A stretch of 64,000 nucleotides of DNA. It comes from Breviolum minutum Mf 1.05b.01. Lineage: Eukaryota; Sar; Dinophyceae; Suessiales; Symbiodiniaceae. The notes below the pieces were generated by a model. The model was given only the letters and a program-made list of their open reading frames with translations, was not told the origin of the DNA and did no database searches. Each line of letters begins with the position of its first letter. The stretch's first letter is position 1. Shown here in pieces: positions 10,938 to 22,565 of the stretch. The translations under genes were made by a program, and so were the position numbers. The stretch covers positions 1 to 64,000 of the forward strand of contig DF241131.1 of the NCBI GenBank assembly GCA_000507305.1. The letters run 5' to 3'.

Positions 10938-11443
10938 GTAGTTTTCACCAAACATTTCGTTCAGTACCTAAGGATGAAAGTATGGATGCGGCTTATGTAA
11001 GGGAGGAAACCCACCCCCCAAAATAGCCTAGAAATAAGGTGACCAGAATCCCTCCATTTTAGGCACCTGAAATTCTTGGTGAAGTTCTCAGGCCCTGGCT
11101 TTTGGAAGCGGTTCCAAAAAAATCCGGAAAAGTTCCCAGTTTTCACTACCTCCAAAACTTAGGATCAGTGGGTTATTTCACCCCAATGAATCCCCCGTTT
11201 ATAAGGTACTAGGGTGGACCCATGGAAGTGATCGTAACTAGTTAGTAAGTTGGGTTAGTTCACCTATTTACGGGACGTATCCAACCTACTTATATAGGGG
11301 TTAGGACATCCATTTACTAAGTACCATGGACATCCCAGGTAGGTTTTAACTAACCCATTTAACCCATTGATCCCAACAAACCCGTCCAACGGTATATAAA
11401 TGGCCGATCACGGTGCCCACCGGACCCGTTGAGTGCCACCCAG

Positions 11444-11557
11444 GTGGTCTCCAGACAACGGTGGGAGGCGGCCCGCAACAGCGAACAACGGCAGCGCGAA
11501 TCGGCCAAACGAGCCCGCGAGTTGATGCGTATGCGCCAACGGGATCGAAAGATGGAG
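11444..11557 (+). CDS. VVSR-RW exon, copy 1 (DUF899-like start?)
   Basis: After the acceptor cacccag it reads VVSRQRWEAARNSEQRQRES and continues AKRARELMRMRQRDRKME. It aligns with the 30781 exon (VVSRDRWLAARNTEERARE), mostly with synonymous third-base changes. From memory, bacterial DUF899 proteins start with a V-V-S-R-x-x-W-L-A-A-R signature. The resemblance stops there and may be chance. The donor could be the GTGGAA at 11558 or a GT near 11583, where a GGTGGTGG run leads into a family A element. Confidence 0.65.
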
Positions 11558-11765
11558 GTGGAACCGTTGGAAACGTTGACACGGTGGTGGTGGTGGTTTT
11601 GGTGGTTGGATGTCCATGGGATGGGAAGTGAGGATGTAAATTTGGTGAACAGGATCAATGGGTTTGTTATTTCACCTATAGTCATCAATGGGGGATGAAT
11701 TGGGGTGAAATAACCCATTTACTAAGCATATACCACTTATTACCCTCTTCCTGGGACGTCCAAGT

Positions 11766-12900
11766 GGTGGAAACACCGGGGGTTGGTGGAAGGGTCACGG
11801 TTGGAAAGGTGGTGGAAAGATTTGAGTTTTTTTTTTTTTAATGAGGGTGGTGGTGTGTTTTGGGTTGTTGGTTGTTGGTGTGGATGGGCTTATAAAAAGA
11901 CTGCGTTTTTTTCAATGTCAAATGAACTTTTGACTATTAACTATGATTGACAATAGAACCAGTTTCCCAATCTTGGATGATGATTTAAAAACAAATATTT
12001 CCTAAGAAAAAATGTTGATTTGGTGGAAATTCCCTATTTTTGTTGCTAAATTGCTTCCAGGGGTTTGGTTCGAGAAGATGGTGGGATGGGGGTGGATGGG
12101 GGAAATGTGATCCAAATTGACTTTAAAAAAATCAAATGGGTTGGTTCAACCACCAACCAGTTTTAATGAGGGAACCTTTAAATTTCACCTTCAAGATCTG
12201 CACTGTGAACCAATGGTTTAGGCAAGAACCCACTTAGAATGTCGAAAAAGATCTGGCAAAAATTCTAGCGACCAGTTCCCGCCGGTTGGTCACCCTTAAA
12301 AGGTAGCTGGACATAGGGGAATCCTCCCAAAGTGCCGGAAAAATTCAGGTTTTGGAATTATAGTTGTCCAGATATTGTATATTCAACAAAAGGCGAGGAA
12401 AATGATGAAGTGTACAGAATGATCAGATTTGACTGTTGTGGACAAAGTTCCATTGCCGGGGGAAGGATGAGGGTTATGAGTCGGGAAGAGTACCCCAAGT
12501 AGACATGACAAATAAAGGCTATTTGCCCTAGACATCCAAATACTTCCTGAGGTTCGGAAGTCAAGCCGACTATGAAGATTGATAGTCTTGATAGTCCCCA
12601 ATGTTTGGATGATGAAAAACATACAAAAACATTCCCTACTTACACAGAATATAGTCGATTTGGTGAAATTTCCTATTTTTTTCTAAATGGGGTTGACTGG
12701 GTGACTTCCAGGTTACTACAAAACCTCATATAACTTGATAATGTTTCCTTGAAACACTATACTGGTTGGTTTGTTAGGGATCCTTATGATTGCTTATCTA
12801 GGTGGTGGTTTCAAATATATTGTGTATTTTCACCACAATCCCTGGTGAAATGATCCAATTTGACTTGAGCATATTGTTCAAATGGGTTGGTTCAACCACC
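11766..12900. other. noncoding block
   Basis: G/T-rich start (ggtggtggtgtg runs to 11880), C-like relics (12080-12170 and 12802-12905), a P fragment at 12530 and otherwise unique AT-rich sequence. No credible exon seen. Confidence 0.55.
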
Positions 12901-12907
12901 ACCTACA

Positions 12908-13216
12908 CCCCTGAAAACTAACGAATAGTCCCTAAAACGGTAACGGAACGAACTTTAAGTTAGGTAAGTAACGTAATACTTCCTAACCTAACTACCACTT
13001 TACTACGGGTACGACGTTACCGTTACGTTTTNCGTTACGTAACGGTTACGGGTTACGTAACCAACCCAACCCTAACCCTAACCTAACCCGTAACGAAAAC
13101 GTAACGTAACGTAACGTAACCCGTAAAACGGTAACGTAACTAGTTTTAGTAGGAATACTACTCCTTACCAACCATCCTAGTTTCGAGGGACTATTCCGTA
13201 GTTTTCAGGGGGTGTA
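12908..13216 (+). mobile_element. CpG-rich palindrome with cgtaacg and ccctaa repeats
   Basis: Ends cccctgaaaactaacgaatagtccct / agggactattccgtagttttcagggggtg relate it to family G. The interior is unlike anything else here: repeated gtaacg/cgttac (for example cgtaacgtaacgtaacg) and accctaaccctaacctaaccc. It contains an N at 13032. The acceptor-like gtgtag at its end borders the 13.2 kb exon region. Confidence 0.85.
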
Positions 13217-13280
13217 GTTATCATAGACCTCATCGTGGACTCCCCGCTTCCAAAAGTGGCCGTTTTTTGCCGCTACGTAG

Positions 13281-13447
13281 GCCGGCTACGTGCCCGAAGA
13301 CACTGGTATCAAAGCAGCCGAGCCAGTGGCGCCCAAGAAGCCTGAGCCAGTTGCAGCGCCCAACGCGGAGACTGTGGAGGCCCTGGATGTAGGTTGGTTG
13401 TCGAAGAGTTTCCCACCGGTGGGCACCGGGAAAAAGCAGTTCAAAAC
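13281..13447 (+). CDS. Pro/Ala-rich linker exon
   Basis: After the acceptor acgtag the frame reads AGYVPEDTGIKAAEPVAPKK, then PEPVAAPNAETVEALD. Codons favour G/C at third positions and the composition is that of a flexible Ala-Pro-Glu linker. Donor choices are GTAGGT at 13389 or GTAGGG at 13448; the tail between them reads SFPPVGTGKKQF. The 70 bases upstream are also open (IIDLIVDSPLPKVAVF) and may be another exon in a different phase. The unusual CGTAACG element sits immediately upstream. Confidence 0.5.
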
Positions 13448-13448
13448 G

Positions 13449-16430
13449 TAGGGGCTGTATACCCATAACCCATGCATAGCATCCATGGGAATGGTAGATT
13501 TACCTTTACTGATTTGCCATAAAAAACAACTAACTGCCATATTCTGCATGGTATGGGTAACTGAATCCGGGATTTTGTAAGAATCCTAAGGATCTGATCG
13601 TTATGTCCTGGATGGATTGGATGGTATGGATAACTCAATCCGGGATTTCCTAAGAATCCTAAAGGTTTAGGTAAGTCCTAAGAATCCGGGATGAAACCCC
13701 GAACGAATCCTATGACCTGGGCATATTGAGGCCATCAATCCTACGAATTATCGGGAGGGGTCTGGATTCGTAAACCATAGCTGACTCCAGTTATTTCGGG
13801 GTGAAATCATAACATCTCATGCATGTATGGTATGTTAATTGACATACATTTACCATAAAAGTCAACCATTCATGTAGGTAATGGATGGTATGGGTAACTG
13901 ACTCCACTTATTTCGGGGGTGAAATAACCCCCAGTTGGAATACCAGGATGGTGCCAAGCACTTGGCGGAGCGTCTCAAGTCCATCCACGATCGTGAAGGC
14001 GGTGCCGTTAACGGTGGTGTGGAAGGTGTCGTGATACAAATGGTACGTATCCCATACCATCCATGGGACTGGTATATTTAGCTACATTTAGTTGATTGTT
14101 TATGGTAAATGTAGGTAGGTATTACCATACATGGATCCTATGGATATTACTAGGGGGTCCTTAAAGTACCCATTTTTTCCACAGCGGAGATCAAACACTA
14201 GTTGCACATGTATGGTATTTTTGAGGGATGGATCCACTGCAGGATGTGCAGGTTTGAGGTCGAGGGGTTGGATGGGAGTGGAATGGTAGGAAATTCTATT
14301 TGATCGGGAGGGGTTTGGATTCGGGATAGTAGAATGAAGCTAGGGGGTCGGTTTCAAAGATTTTTAATGCTAAAGTCTACTGAAATTATCCAGTTTGACG
14401 AGCATATTTTTCAAAAGGGTTGAAACCACCATCAGGTTAGAATTTAAGATTCAATAATGTTGGATGTAGGAAGCAGTTGATGCAATACATACAATATTGG
14501 AAGGGATGGTGTGACGTTTTTAGAGGCTGTCAGTGGTGTGGAGTTTTGAAAATCGATAGCACTCTAAAAGCAAAATGAAAAAGGAAGCCGGATCGTGAAA
14601 GATGATGAAAGATTCTTGAATTTAGTTTGGAAATTGGTCGTTTTTTTTTATTATATATGAACGATGACGACAACAAAAAAATCAATACAGTATCCCCTAG
14701 GGATCCAATCACCTTCTGAGATTGGTAATGGAACCTAAATACATTGCGTTTTGTTTCGGTGATTGTACACCCCTTGCTCATCCTCTGACGTTCGGTGATT
14801 GGATCCATAGGGATCATGATTTGGCCTCATGCTCTGGCATTCTGAGATTCGGGTCATACACCAGACCAGTTAAATTGAGGTCAACATGGTAAGGAAAGCT
14901 TGCACAAGGCCGTGACGTCTCTTGGATTTTTTGTTAATTCCCCAAGAGGATCATTGGAGCCTTGAAAGGCTTTGAACCTGTATGACGCAGGGGTAGGGTC
15001 CTCAAAATTGCCAGTGTTGAGGGGTTGAGATGTTATGCTTGTTTAAGTGTGTAGTTTTTCTTCCAAAACGCATCAAGGTTTTGTTTCCTAAGCGAACTAT
15101 TTCTAGTTTATTTTTTGGGGTGGGTAAAGGTTCCCTCCGAATTTTTGAGACAATTTGTTTTTGGTAAACCTGCATCAAGCTGGCACAAGGGTTCCAAGGG
15201 TTCATACTTTACTACCAACCATATCTCTGGAAGTCAAGCCGGCTATTATAATTGGTAGTCCCCACTGTGTGGATGATTAAAACATTCCCTACTTCAAGAA
15301 AGAATATAGTAAACTTGGTGAAACTCGCATTTTTCCTAAATGGGTCGACTGGGTGACTTCCCGGGATAGCAACAAGCCAAACCTTCTGCAAATCCAGACC
15401 CCAGTCCTTGTCACTGCTGGAGTGAACAGTTTGTTTATCCCAAGCGCGTTCTAAGTATGTTCAAAAGCTTGGCCAGCAGCTATATTCAATGAAGGTGCAA
15501 TTACTCCCCCGAAAACTGACATGCCCACCGAACAATTTTCCTGTTTGGAAGACTTTCCTTTTGAAATGTTCCCTTTTTAGGGGACGTGTAAGTTTTCCGG
15601 AATGTGCACAAATTTCACTCCTGAAATTTAGATACCCCAAATGACGGCATATTTGAAGCGGGAGATACATGTTCCAAACTCTATGTTAAATTTGGAGGGT
15701 GAAAACAAACAAAAGGGTGTCAGAGCTAGAATTTTTAGTGTAAGAATCATTCAACTTGTAGCAAGTTAAGTTCACTTTTTGCTCTTAAGATTTGAGCCGC
15801 AGAGGATTTTGTTTTCCTGTTCCCATAGGATCGGTGTATGGTGTATCTACCTACATGTGCTTTATTTTGTATGGTACATGACGGTAAATATGCCAGTTTT
15901 ATGAGATCCTACGGGGGGTTGGTGACATCAATCCGCTTTAGGATGCTTTTGTTTGTTTTTTTTTGTGTGTGATTTTTTTACGGATTCGACCATGGGATTC
16001 ATCACCATTTTTCACCACCTAACAAGCAAATCTAAGGATGCTCATTTGATCATCAAATTTTGGTTGGGATTGGATCTAAGGAAATCCCTGGCTATTGTCA
16101 TGGAAATCTAGGTGAAATGTTATTCCATTTGGCCAGGTGGTCCGGGGTTGTTGGAAGATGATTCATTTCCTTTTGGTGCCCTTTGCCTTTTTTCAAGGGG
16201 CAGCAAAAGTTCGTTTCCAGGGAGGGTCATCAATCCCCATTTTTGTTTGGGCAAAGTTGACCTACTTGGATTTTTCCATCTTCGATGCTTAGAACAAGTT
16301 TTAACAAAAAAATATTCTCCCAAATGGTGGGAATTTATGAATTTTCAGATTTCAGGGTGATTTTTTTCCATCCCTGTCAACATCCAGGCGAATATACCTC
16401 CTGAGGTTTAGTATATTTTAGGGGATCCAG
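13449..16430. other. element-dense noncoding block
   Basis: D (13475, 13800, 14050), E (13565-13770), C (14345), F (14696-14815), G relatives (15500-15680) and the gattcgaccatgggattcatcaccatt repeat (15970) that recurs at 362 and 52990. No exon recognised. Confidence 0.6.
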
Positions 16431-16562
16431 TCACACCGAACCTCCGCAGCCCGGTGGCCCTTGGATGTTGACCGGGCCGGTCGGTTCCAACGCCATCTCC
16501 CAACCGTCAGGAAGGTGGTCACAGCTGGACGAGAGAATTACTACACCTTCAGACCTGAGGAG
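16431..16562 (+). CDS. Pro/Gly-rich exon with acidic helix
   Basis: After the acceptor ggatccag it reads SHTEPPQPGGPWMLTGPVGS, then a helix-forming WSQLDERITTPSDLRR. A GT donor at 16563 would end it; the frame otherwise continues EEMGKN to a TGA. It is a GC-rich island between element-rich introns. Function unknown. Confidence 0.48.
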
Positions 16563-17815
16563 GTTGGAAGAAATGGGAAAGAATTGAGGCAAAAGATCAG
16601 TTGACCCACCCGGGTTGGTTGGGATATTTCTTTCATTGGCCATCATTTGCATTTGCATGTGTACATGCTTCACACATCGCTGGCAATGGAAGAATGGGAA
16701 TAGATGATAGGAAACAATAGGAAACCAAGCAACTCAATTTTCTGAGGATACACCGGCGAAAACGAACATATTTCGCTGAACAGAAATGATGGTTGGAAAG
16801 GAAATCCATCAGACAGTGCAGGGTGTATTAAATTACCCATTTTGCGGGGAATCATTTCCAATACAAATCTATGGTTATTTTTTGAAGGGATTTCCCGAAA
16901 ATAACAATCTAGGTGGTGGTTTCAAATATTTTTTGTTTTCACCCCCTACCTGGGGAAATGATGAAATTTGACTAGTATTTTTCGAATGGGTTGGTTCAAC
17001 CACCAACTAACTAGCAATGCATTGTCTGGAAACCAGGTGTCCTATAATGACAATTGCAATCACGTCTTTTGAATCACACAAAACACCTCCTTCTCCCCTT
17101 CTGCCGCGAAAACTGGTCAGGTGATTCATGATTTGAAGCGCCGAGGACTGCTGCAAACTTTTTGGCCAAGATGTGGTTGTAAGTGGTGGGGTTGATGTTT
17201 TTTTTGGGTCAAATACCTGGATTTTTCCCAAATTGTGTGTAAAATGTGTGCCAAGAATATCCCAAAAATCACCACCCCCAAAAAATGTGTCGAAATTTTG
17301 AACATATCTATGTCTAGAAGTTCCAGGTATATGAAGACATACCAAAACCGCCCCTGAAAATGAAAGGTTTTCAATCTTCAAAATGGAGCTTCGGAAGATG
17401 ATTGTCAATTTTCAAGTGTGTATCAACAAAAGAACTACCAGATATCAGATACACTGTTTTTCTTAAATGTTTTTTTTAAAGGCATTTTCCAGGATGGTAT
17501 TCAACAGGAATGGGTGAGCATTGAATCACATAGTCAACCTGTGCTTGCAGGCGAAGCCTTGGGATGTTCGATGCATTGGGTTTTTTTGGTTCCACTTTTT
17601 ACGAGACACCGACGCACCAAGCCCAAATTTTCAGTTAAGAAAAATCAGCACAAAATGTCTTCATCATTCAAGGGTATTCGGAACCAAAAAACACAACTAT
17701 ATATCTGAGTCAGGAAATGCCAGGGCCTGGGGTGATGGGGTGAGGTATCGGTATATGTTGTAAAAATGCTTGGGTAAAACTCCATTAACATGTTCAGTTT
17801 TATCATTATTTGCAG

Positions 17816-18289
17816 GTTGCAATCCGCAGTCAGGTTTCCTTGGGCTGGCCCCACAAGAAATCAGTTTCTATAGGGACACATGCCTGCTGTGTGCAACCGG
17901 AATCTCTGTGGACAACAAATCACCTGTGAAGAGCGAGCTGCTACTTGTCTTGCTACGAGGAGGCAGAGGTGTCAGCAGTGAAACTTCCCGCTGAGACTCC
18001 AGAGTGGCAGAGTGTCGTTTGGTGACAAGTGCTTCTTAGTTTTGCCAAAGAATTTCTCCTTAAAGCTGATTTGGAGACTTCTTTTGCAGCTGTTTTGCAG
18101 AAAACCCAGCGGCACTCACACGACCAGAAGCGTTGGGACATGTATGCATTTGCTGAGCCACACTCCATCCATCTCCATCCATTAGCCTGTCCGACCGGGG
18201 AGAAGGAAGACATACTTCTGTCTGACAAATGGAATGGGAATAGATATGCAATTGTCTTAGCAAGAAGGCTAAGGGTGGGTATTGTATAA
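17816..18289 (+). pseudogene. 474-base frame broken only by two UGA
   Basis: It starts after the acceptor atttgcag. One frame continues for about 157 codons with TGA at two places (after TTNHL and after EWQSVVW) and no TAA or TAG until 18287. It includes SCYEEAEVSAVKLPAETPEW and ADLETSFAAVLQKTQRHSHD. Each TGA could be a decayed CGA (Arg). It may be a dead transposon ORF or an exon misread by me; several such frames are expected by chance in a window this size. No family recognised. Confidence 0.35.
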
Positions 18290-19209
18290 ATCTTAGAGGA
18301 GAACTCATTGTAATGACCAAATATAGGATCTTACCAAGAAAGGTTCCGAGAGTTGGAAAAGGGACCATGATGCCAATCATTTTGGATTTTTGTTTGTTTA
18401 AGGTGATGTTTTACGGAGGACCTACCATAGTAAATCACCATGAAAGAATCCACCAAAATTTGGGGAATATGTTCTTTTTTGTCCAAGCATCTTTCATTGG
18501 TGGTTTGGGTCCCGGTGGTTTGGGATTCGAATAGGGTGCCCTTAAGTAACAATCCCTTTCATAGGTCATAGGGGATCCCTAGAATCCCAAACCACCAGGC
18601 CCCAAACCAACAACCATTGGTTGAATAGCTTAATACTCCCTAAGAATCCAGACACATCCCTAGAGTAGGATTGATGATCTCAATCCCGTCCCCAGAATAG
18701 GATTGTAGGGAAAATCCCTTTCTTAGGACATACCTGGATCCTTATGGACTGACACACCCAATCATTTGCTTCGCACCCCCATTTTCAATGAATATACCCT
18801 GCAAAGACCAATCCCCCGATTTTTTTCAGGTTGAGGAATTTGATGTGATTTGGCCAGTCATATATGATATTGAAATGCAAAAATCCATCAACAAAAAGTT
18901 CCATGCTTTTCCCTCAAGTATAGTTATTTGGTCATATTTCAACGGGACGTCACACAACCGATTTCCCTCAAAAGGTAGCGAAGGTTTCGGGAAATCCAGT
19001 TATTTCATGGAAATCCAGGTTGGTGAAATATTAGAATTTGACCGAATTAAACTGGTTGTTTGATAGGCATTTTTACAATGACTTGTTAAAATCCCTATGT
19101 AGCTGGCCATGGGTAGGATGTCATCCCTCATATAACCTAACCCCACACTAACCAACCAGGGTAATTTGGCCAGAATTATGGGATTTGCCATATTCCTCAC
19201 TTGTCGCAG

Positions 19210-19432
19210 GATACTTGGACGATGGCTTGGTTAAGGCAAGGTTTTTTGTTTTAAACGGAAAAACATTGTCTTGAAACGATACAAAGTACACTCCGTAAAA
19301 CTATCTGATCATGGCCCTGAAAATAGATTTTCCTATAAGGAAAAGTTGTCTTTCAAGCATCAATTCTCAGGTAGATCATGTGGATTTCCTTGGTTTGAGG
19401 AAGCATTGGCACATGGGCAAGGGTTATTGAAG
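19210..19432 (+). CDS. candidate Lys-rich exon(s) with GTGAGA donor
   Basis: Two overlapping readings exist. From the acceptor ttgtcgcag, one frame reads YLDDGLVKARFFVLNGKT. From a second possible acceptor at 19235, another reads KNIVLKRYKVHSVKLSDHGP and continues through GFPWFEEALAHGQGLLK to a good GTGAGA donor at 19433. They could be two neighbouring exons. The region is free of TIR elements. Function unknown. Confidence 0.48.
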
Positions 19433-19627
19433 GTGAGATTGTTGACACCCATATCGACAAAGGATCAAACTATCCAATTCTTGTGGTAGTTTCGTGTGAT
19501 TTGCATGGATAAACGATCCTATTACTATTTGTATTATTTAGATTTTTCTTATACAATGACCAGACATCTGTTTTATTAAAAAAAGCAACCGGAGATCATT
19601 TGAGAGATCATGAAAGTTAGGGTATAC

Positions 19628-19755
19628 TAAATCTACTGTTGATGGCTGAAATCCTGCACCAGTTGATATGGAGAATATCCCGATAATTTGTCAGTATTTA
19701 AAGGGGTTTCTACATCCCAGGTGGTTGTTTGGGATGTCTTCCATCAACAGTATTA
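19628..19755 (+). mobile_element. family O element (actgttgatggaagaaatcc)
   Basis: Left actgttgatggctgaaatcctgcaccagttga, right gggatgtcttccatcaacagt. Relatives: 3572-3655, 40483-40660 (a longer, internally repeated version), 41080-41162, and 53955-54075 in reverse orientation. Shared core: cagtatttaaaggg...tacatcccaggtggttgttt. Confidence 0.88.
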
Positions 19756-20035
19756 CATATATTTATGGGTCAGTATCCTTTGGCCATCTCCTTCCAAGAT
19801 TGATGCAGGTTTTTCAATGTCGAACGGACCATGATTCGCTGGGGTGTTCAAGTCGGAAGAGTTCCCCATATGAGCAGTGATCGCAATCTTTTTCCCCCCA
19901 GAAAACTAACATGGCAATGGAAAAGTCACCGTTTGTTTAAATAGGAGATACATCGTCAAACAAACGCTTGTTTTTGCTTCCATTGTCATCTTTAGTTTTT
20001 CGAGGTGTTTCTTGTATCTATTTCGTTTAGAATAG

Positions 20036-20587
20036 GGGCGACAAATAACAGCCTTCCGACAAGCTATGAATCAGGATCCTGATGATACAACTCGAATAAT
20101 GGCATGTCACACTTGGCAAAATCTTTGGAATGGTCCCTCAGCAGCCCTTGAAATTTGCTGGGGGTTTCTCTATGTAACTCGCCTAAAAGTTAAACCTTCA
20201 GCCAGGGGACCTAAGTTTTGCCTAGTAAAAATGTGTTGAGCACTGCTCACATACTCAGAAATTGGGACTCACCAGCTTGAATTTTACCTTTGCCTCCAGC
20301 AAGAAGTTTGACGCTCCAAATGTTTCTTCTCAAGAATGCCCGTGTTTGGTGAACAGGCTCATACGCACAGGTCTCTTTTGTTTTGAAATGGTGACATTTT
20401 GAGCAGACATCCCGCCACAATGATCATATTTCATGTACTTTGACATTACAGATCGGTCGATAATTTTGTACAATTCGCTTGGGTCTATCGGATGATCTAC
20501 CACAGAAATTGCAGAACTAGGGTTACGCGGTTACACTCCAAGAACTGATGGGCTACATACCGACTTAGAAAAGATGTACTGATATTC
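20036..20587 (+). pseudogene. 550-base frame broken only by five UGA
   Basis: One + frame runs from the acceptor-like gaatag to the family R element at 20588 with five TGA codons and no TAA or TAG (about 184 codons). Its first 60 codons are uninterrupted (AFRQAMNQDPDDTTRIMACH, then TWQNLWNGPSAALEICWGF). This is one of the longest stretches without recognisable TIR elements. A decayed mobile-element gene or a chance frame are the main options. Confidence 0.35.
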
Positions 20588-21326
20588 CTGGATCCTCCTT
20601 ACATCTGTAAAATTTCTGCCCAAATTGGTAGGTTTTTTTTGGTGAATGTCTGAAAAACAAACTCATGTACGAGATCACAAAAGGAGATCCAGGTACAGGC
20701 ATTCTCCCGGCAATATCAGTCATTACCAGAAGACTTGAACGGTTTTGGGATCCGGGGATCTCCCTCCCCAATGCCACACTCTTCAAGTGCCCCTTTTCAC
20801 CAGTTCTAAGTAGGCTATGTAAGTTCACTTTTTTTGGGAGAAATAATCCCAGTTACCCATTTATTTTTAAGGCCAATTTGTAGGGGTGATAAATGTTATA
20901 ACGGGCCCACTTTGTAGAGTTTTCTTAAGGGACAAATGATGGTTAAAGATGACCCTTAGTAAGCCCAGTTGTCTAAGCCTTAGTCAGGTGGATTGCGATA
21001 TACTATATCGGGGTGTGTTGTGGAACCAAATCTTGGTTTTGTTGGCAATTTCTCTTGCATCCCTGTTTTTTTTCGGTGAGTTTTTTGTTGCGGGTTGGGA
21101 TTCCCCATGAGATGAAAAATTGAACATCACCATGGCAATTCACCACAAATATCTGGTTTTGTTGGAAATTTAAACTCGTTGTGTCCCGGGGTCCACCATA
21201 AGGACCTTGTTACATGGGAAAATCAACCCTAAAGATTGAAAGGTAGCAAGTCCCTTGGTGATGTAGGGTTTCTCCTATTTTTTAGGGTTGTTTCAGGTGA
21301 TTATGGCAAACCCTGTGTCCCAACAG

Positions 21327-21427
21327 CCGTCCAACGAGCCCCACAACTGCTTGCTTGTGGCTTCTCGACGGAGGAGTTTCTGGGACTTCTGGCCGATGAC
21401 ACTTTGAAGAAAACCTCGCCTTCTGGC
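21327..21427 (+). CDS. candidate exon AVQRAPQLLACGFSTEEF
   Basis: The upstream 120 bases (caccataagg ... tttcaggtgattatggc) recur at 50290-50430 and are a dispersed element. Homology ends just before this island. After cccaacag one frame reads VQRAPQLLACGFSTEEFLGL and LADDTLKKTSPSG, ending at TGA 21428. It lacks an obvious GT donor nearby, so it could be a terminal exon. Confidence 0.38.
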
Positions 21428-21863
21428 TGAGCAATTGTGGAGAGGGGGGATGTGAAACGAGCGGCCTGGGTTATGGTTATAATGTTATAATTGTTTATTT
21501 CTATGTGATTACAAGGTGGGTTATACATGGCATTAAATGGGTAAGTGGCGTTATAACCTACTTATAGAAGTTATTTCACCCCATTTATAATTGGTAGTAG
21601 TCGGGGTCTACCTTGTATAATATATCGAATTCTAATCCTTTTGTTTCACCCACCAGTAGAAGTATTAGGATGGAAGAGAGGTTTTGTGATTGGATACCCA
21701 TCAATAGCTTGAGACTTGAATGCATCGAGATGAGTCATGGTGAAGATAACACTGTTGATGGATGGATGTGTCTTCTGATTTTGAACAAAACGGTACATTT
21801 GCAGATCATATGTTCACATAATATTCATTGATATTCATTGCAAAGATCATTTGCATATGGTTT

Positions 21864-22565
21864 GGATGAGCTTGTGCTTGCTTGAATATTGTGCCATGAT
21901 CATGCATATGTTGCAAAAATATTGCGGGAGTCTTTGAACGTCCTTCCTTTGGAAACGGTGAAAGCCAGTTGGTGAGTAGCCGTGTGTGTCTCTGGAAGGT
22001 TCTCTATCTCCTGCTATAGAAACAACTTCCATTTGGGGAGAATCGGACCATTTGAACGACGTGCATCACAAACTCGAGCGAGTTCGGCATATAGCCGCCT
22101 TGCTTTCCATGATGTTGCGCTGATGATGGGTCCATGTACACAACATCTAGCCACCAGTGTGTCTTGTTGAGTGTCTTCGTTTGTCTCTTGCCTTACGTAT
22201 CCCTTTTGATGCATCTCTTTTGATGTTGATGTTGCGTTTGACCCAAGTGTTTTGGGTGGTTCCATTTTGGTGCCATGAAAAAGGATGACAGCAAACTTTA
22301 ATCCATTTTCTGAAGCTTTGTACCACGTCACAGATCGCTGAGATGTGTTTACCTGGTGTTCTGGGTGTATTGGCCGTTATGGTCAGTGGGCTCATAAATC
22401 AGGTATCCTTTCAGTTTGACTGGGGCAGTGGTTACTAAGCGCAAGACGTCAGGTAATTGGCTGATCTCAAGGGCACTTGTTGTGTAGGAATTGATGGTCT
22501 CAGAATGACGGACCTTGATTTGATGGGACAAATGGAACTGTTTTTGTTCTGTGCAAATTAGGAAT
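21864..22565 (+). repeat. tandem duplication, copy 1
   Basis: About 700 bases recur 891-893 bases downstream (22757-23456) with roughly one percent differences over the core; a 2-base length difference near 21910 explains the change of offset. The left ends fade gradually (aaaacggtacatttgcagatcat against a diverged match at about 22690). The right end breaks off after gcaaattaggaat. The unit has no TIRs and contains the minus-strand ORF at 22014-22331. Confidence 0.9.
22014..22331 (-). CDS. minus-strand ORF in tandem copy 1, unknown
   Basis: This 105-codon frame has no ATG at its 5' end and is probably part of a longer reading. It includes FAVILFHGTKMEPPKTLGSN and ELARVCDARRSNGPILPKW. It is identical in amino acids to the copy at 22905-23222, while the DNA differs at two positions, both synonymous (TCA/TCC and CTG/CTA). 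After its TAG the same frame stays open (QEIENLPETHTATHQLAFTV). A retained mobile-element gene or a host gene fragment are both possible. Confidence 0.5.
   Translation of the reverse strand: MTWYKASENGLKFAVILFHGTKMEPPKTLGSNATSTSKEMHQKGYVRQETNEDTQQDTLVARCCVHGPIISATSWKARRLYAELARVCDARRSNGPILPKWKLFL

Noticed and set aside
12908..13216. Telomere or chromosome end
   Set aside because: The ccctaa units are few and embedded in a TIR element with normal sequence on both sides.
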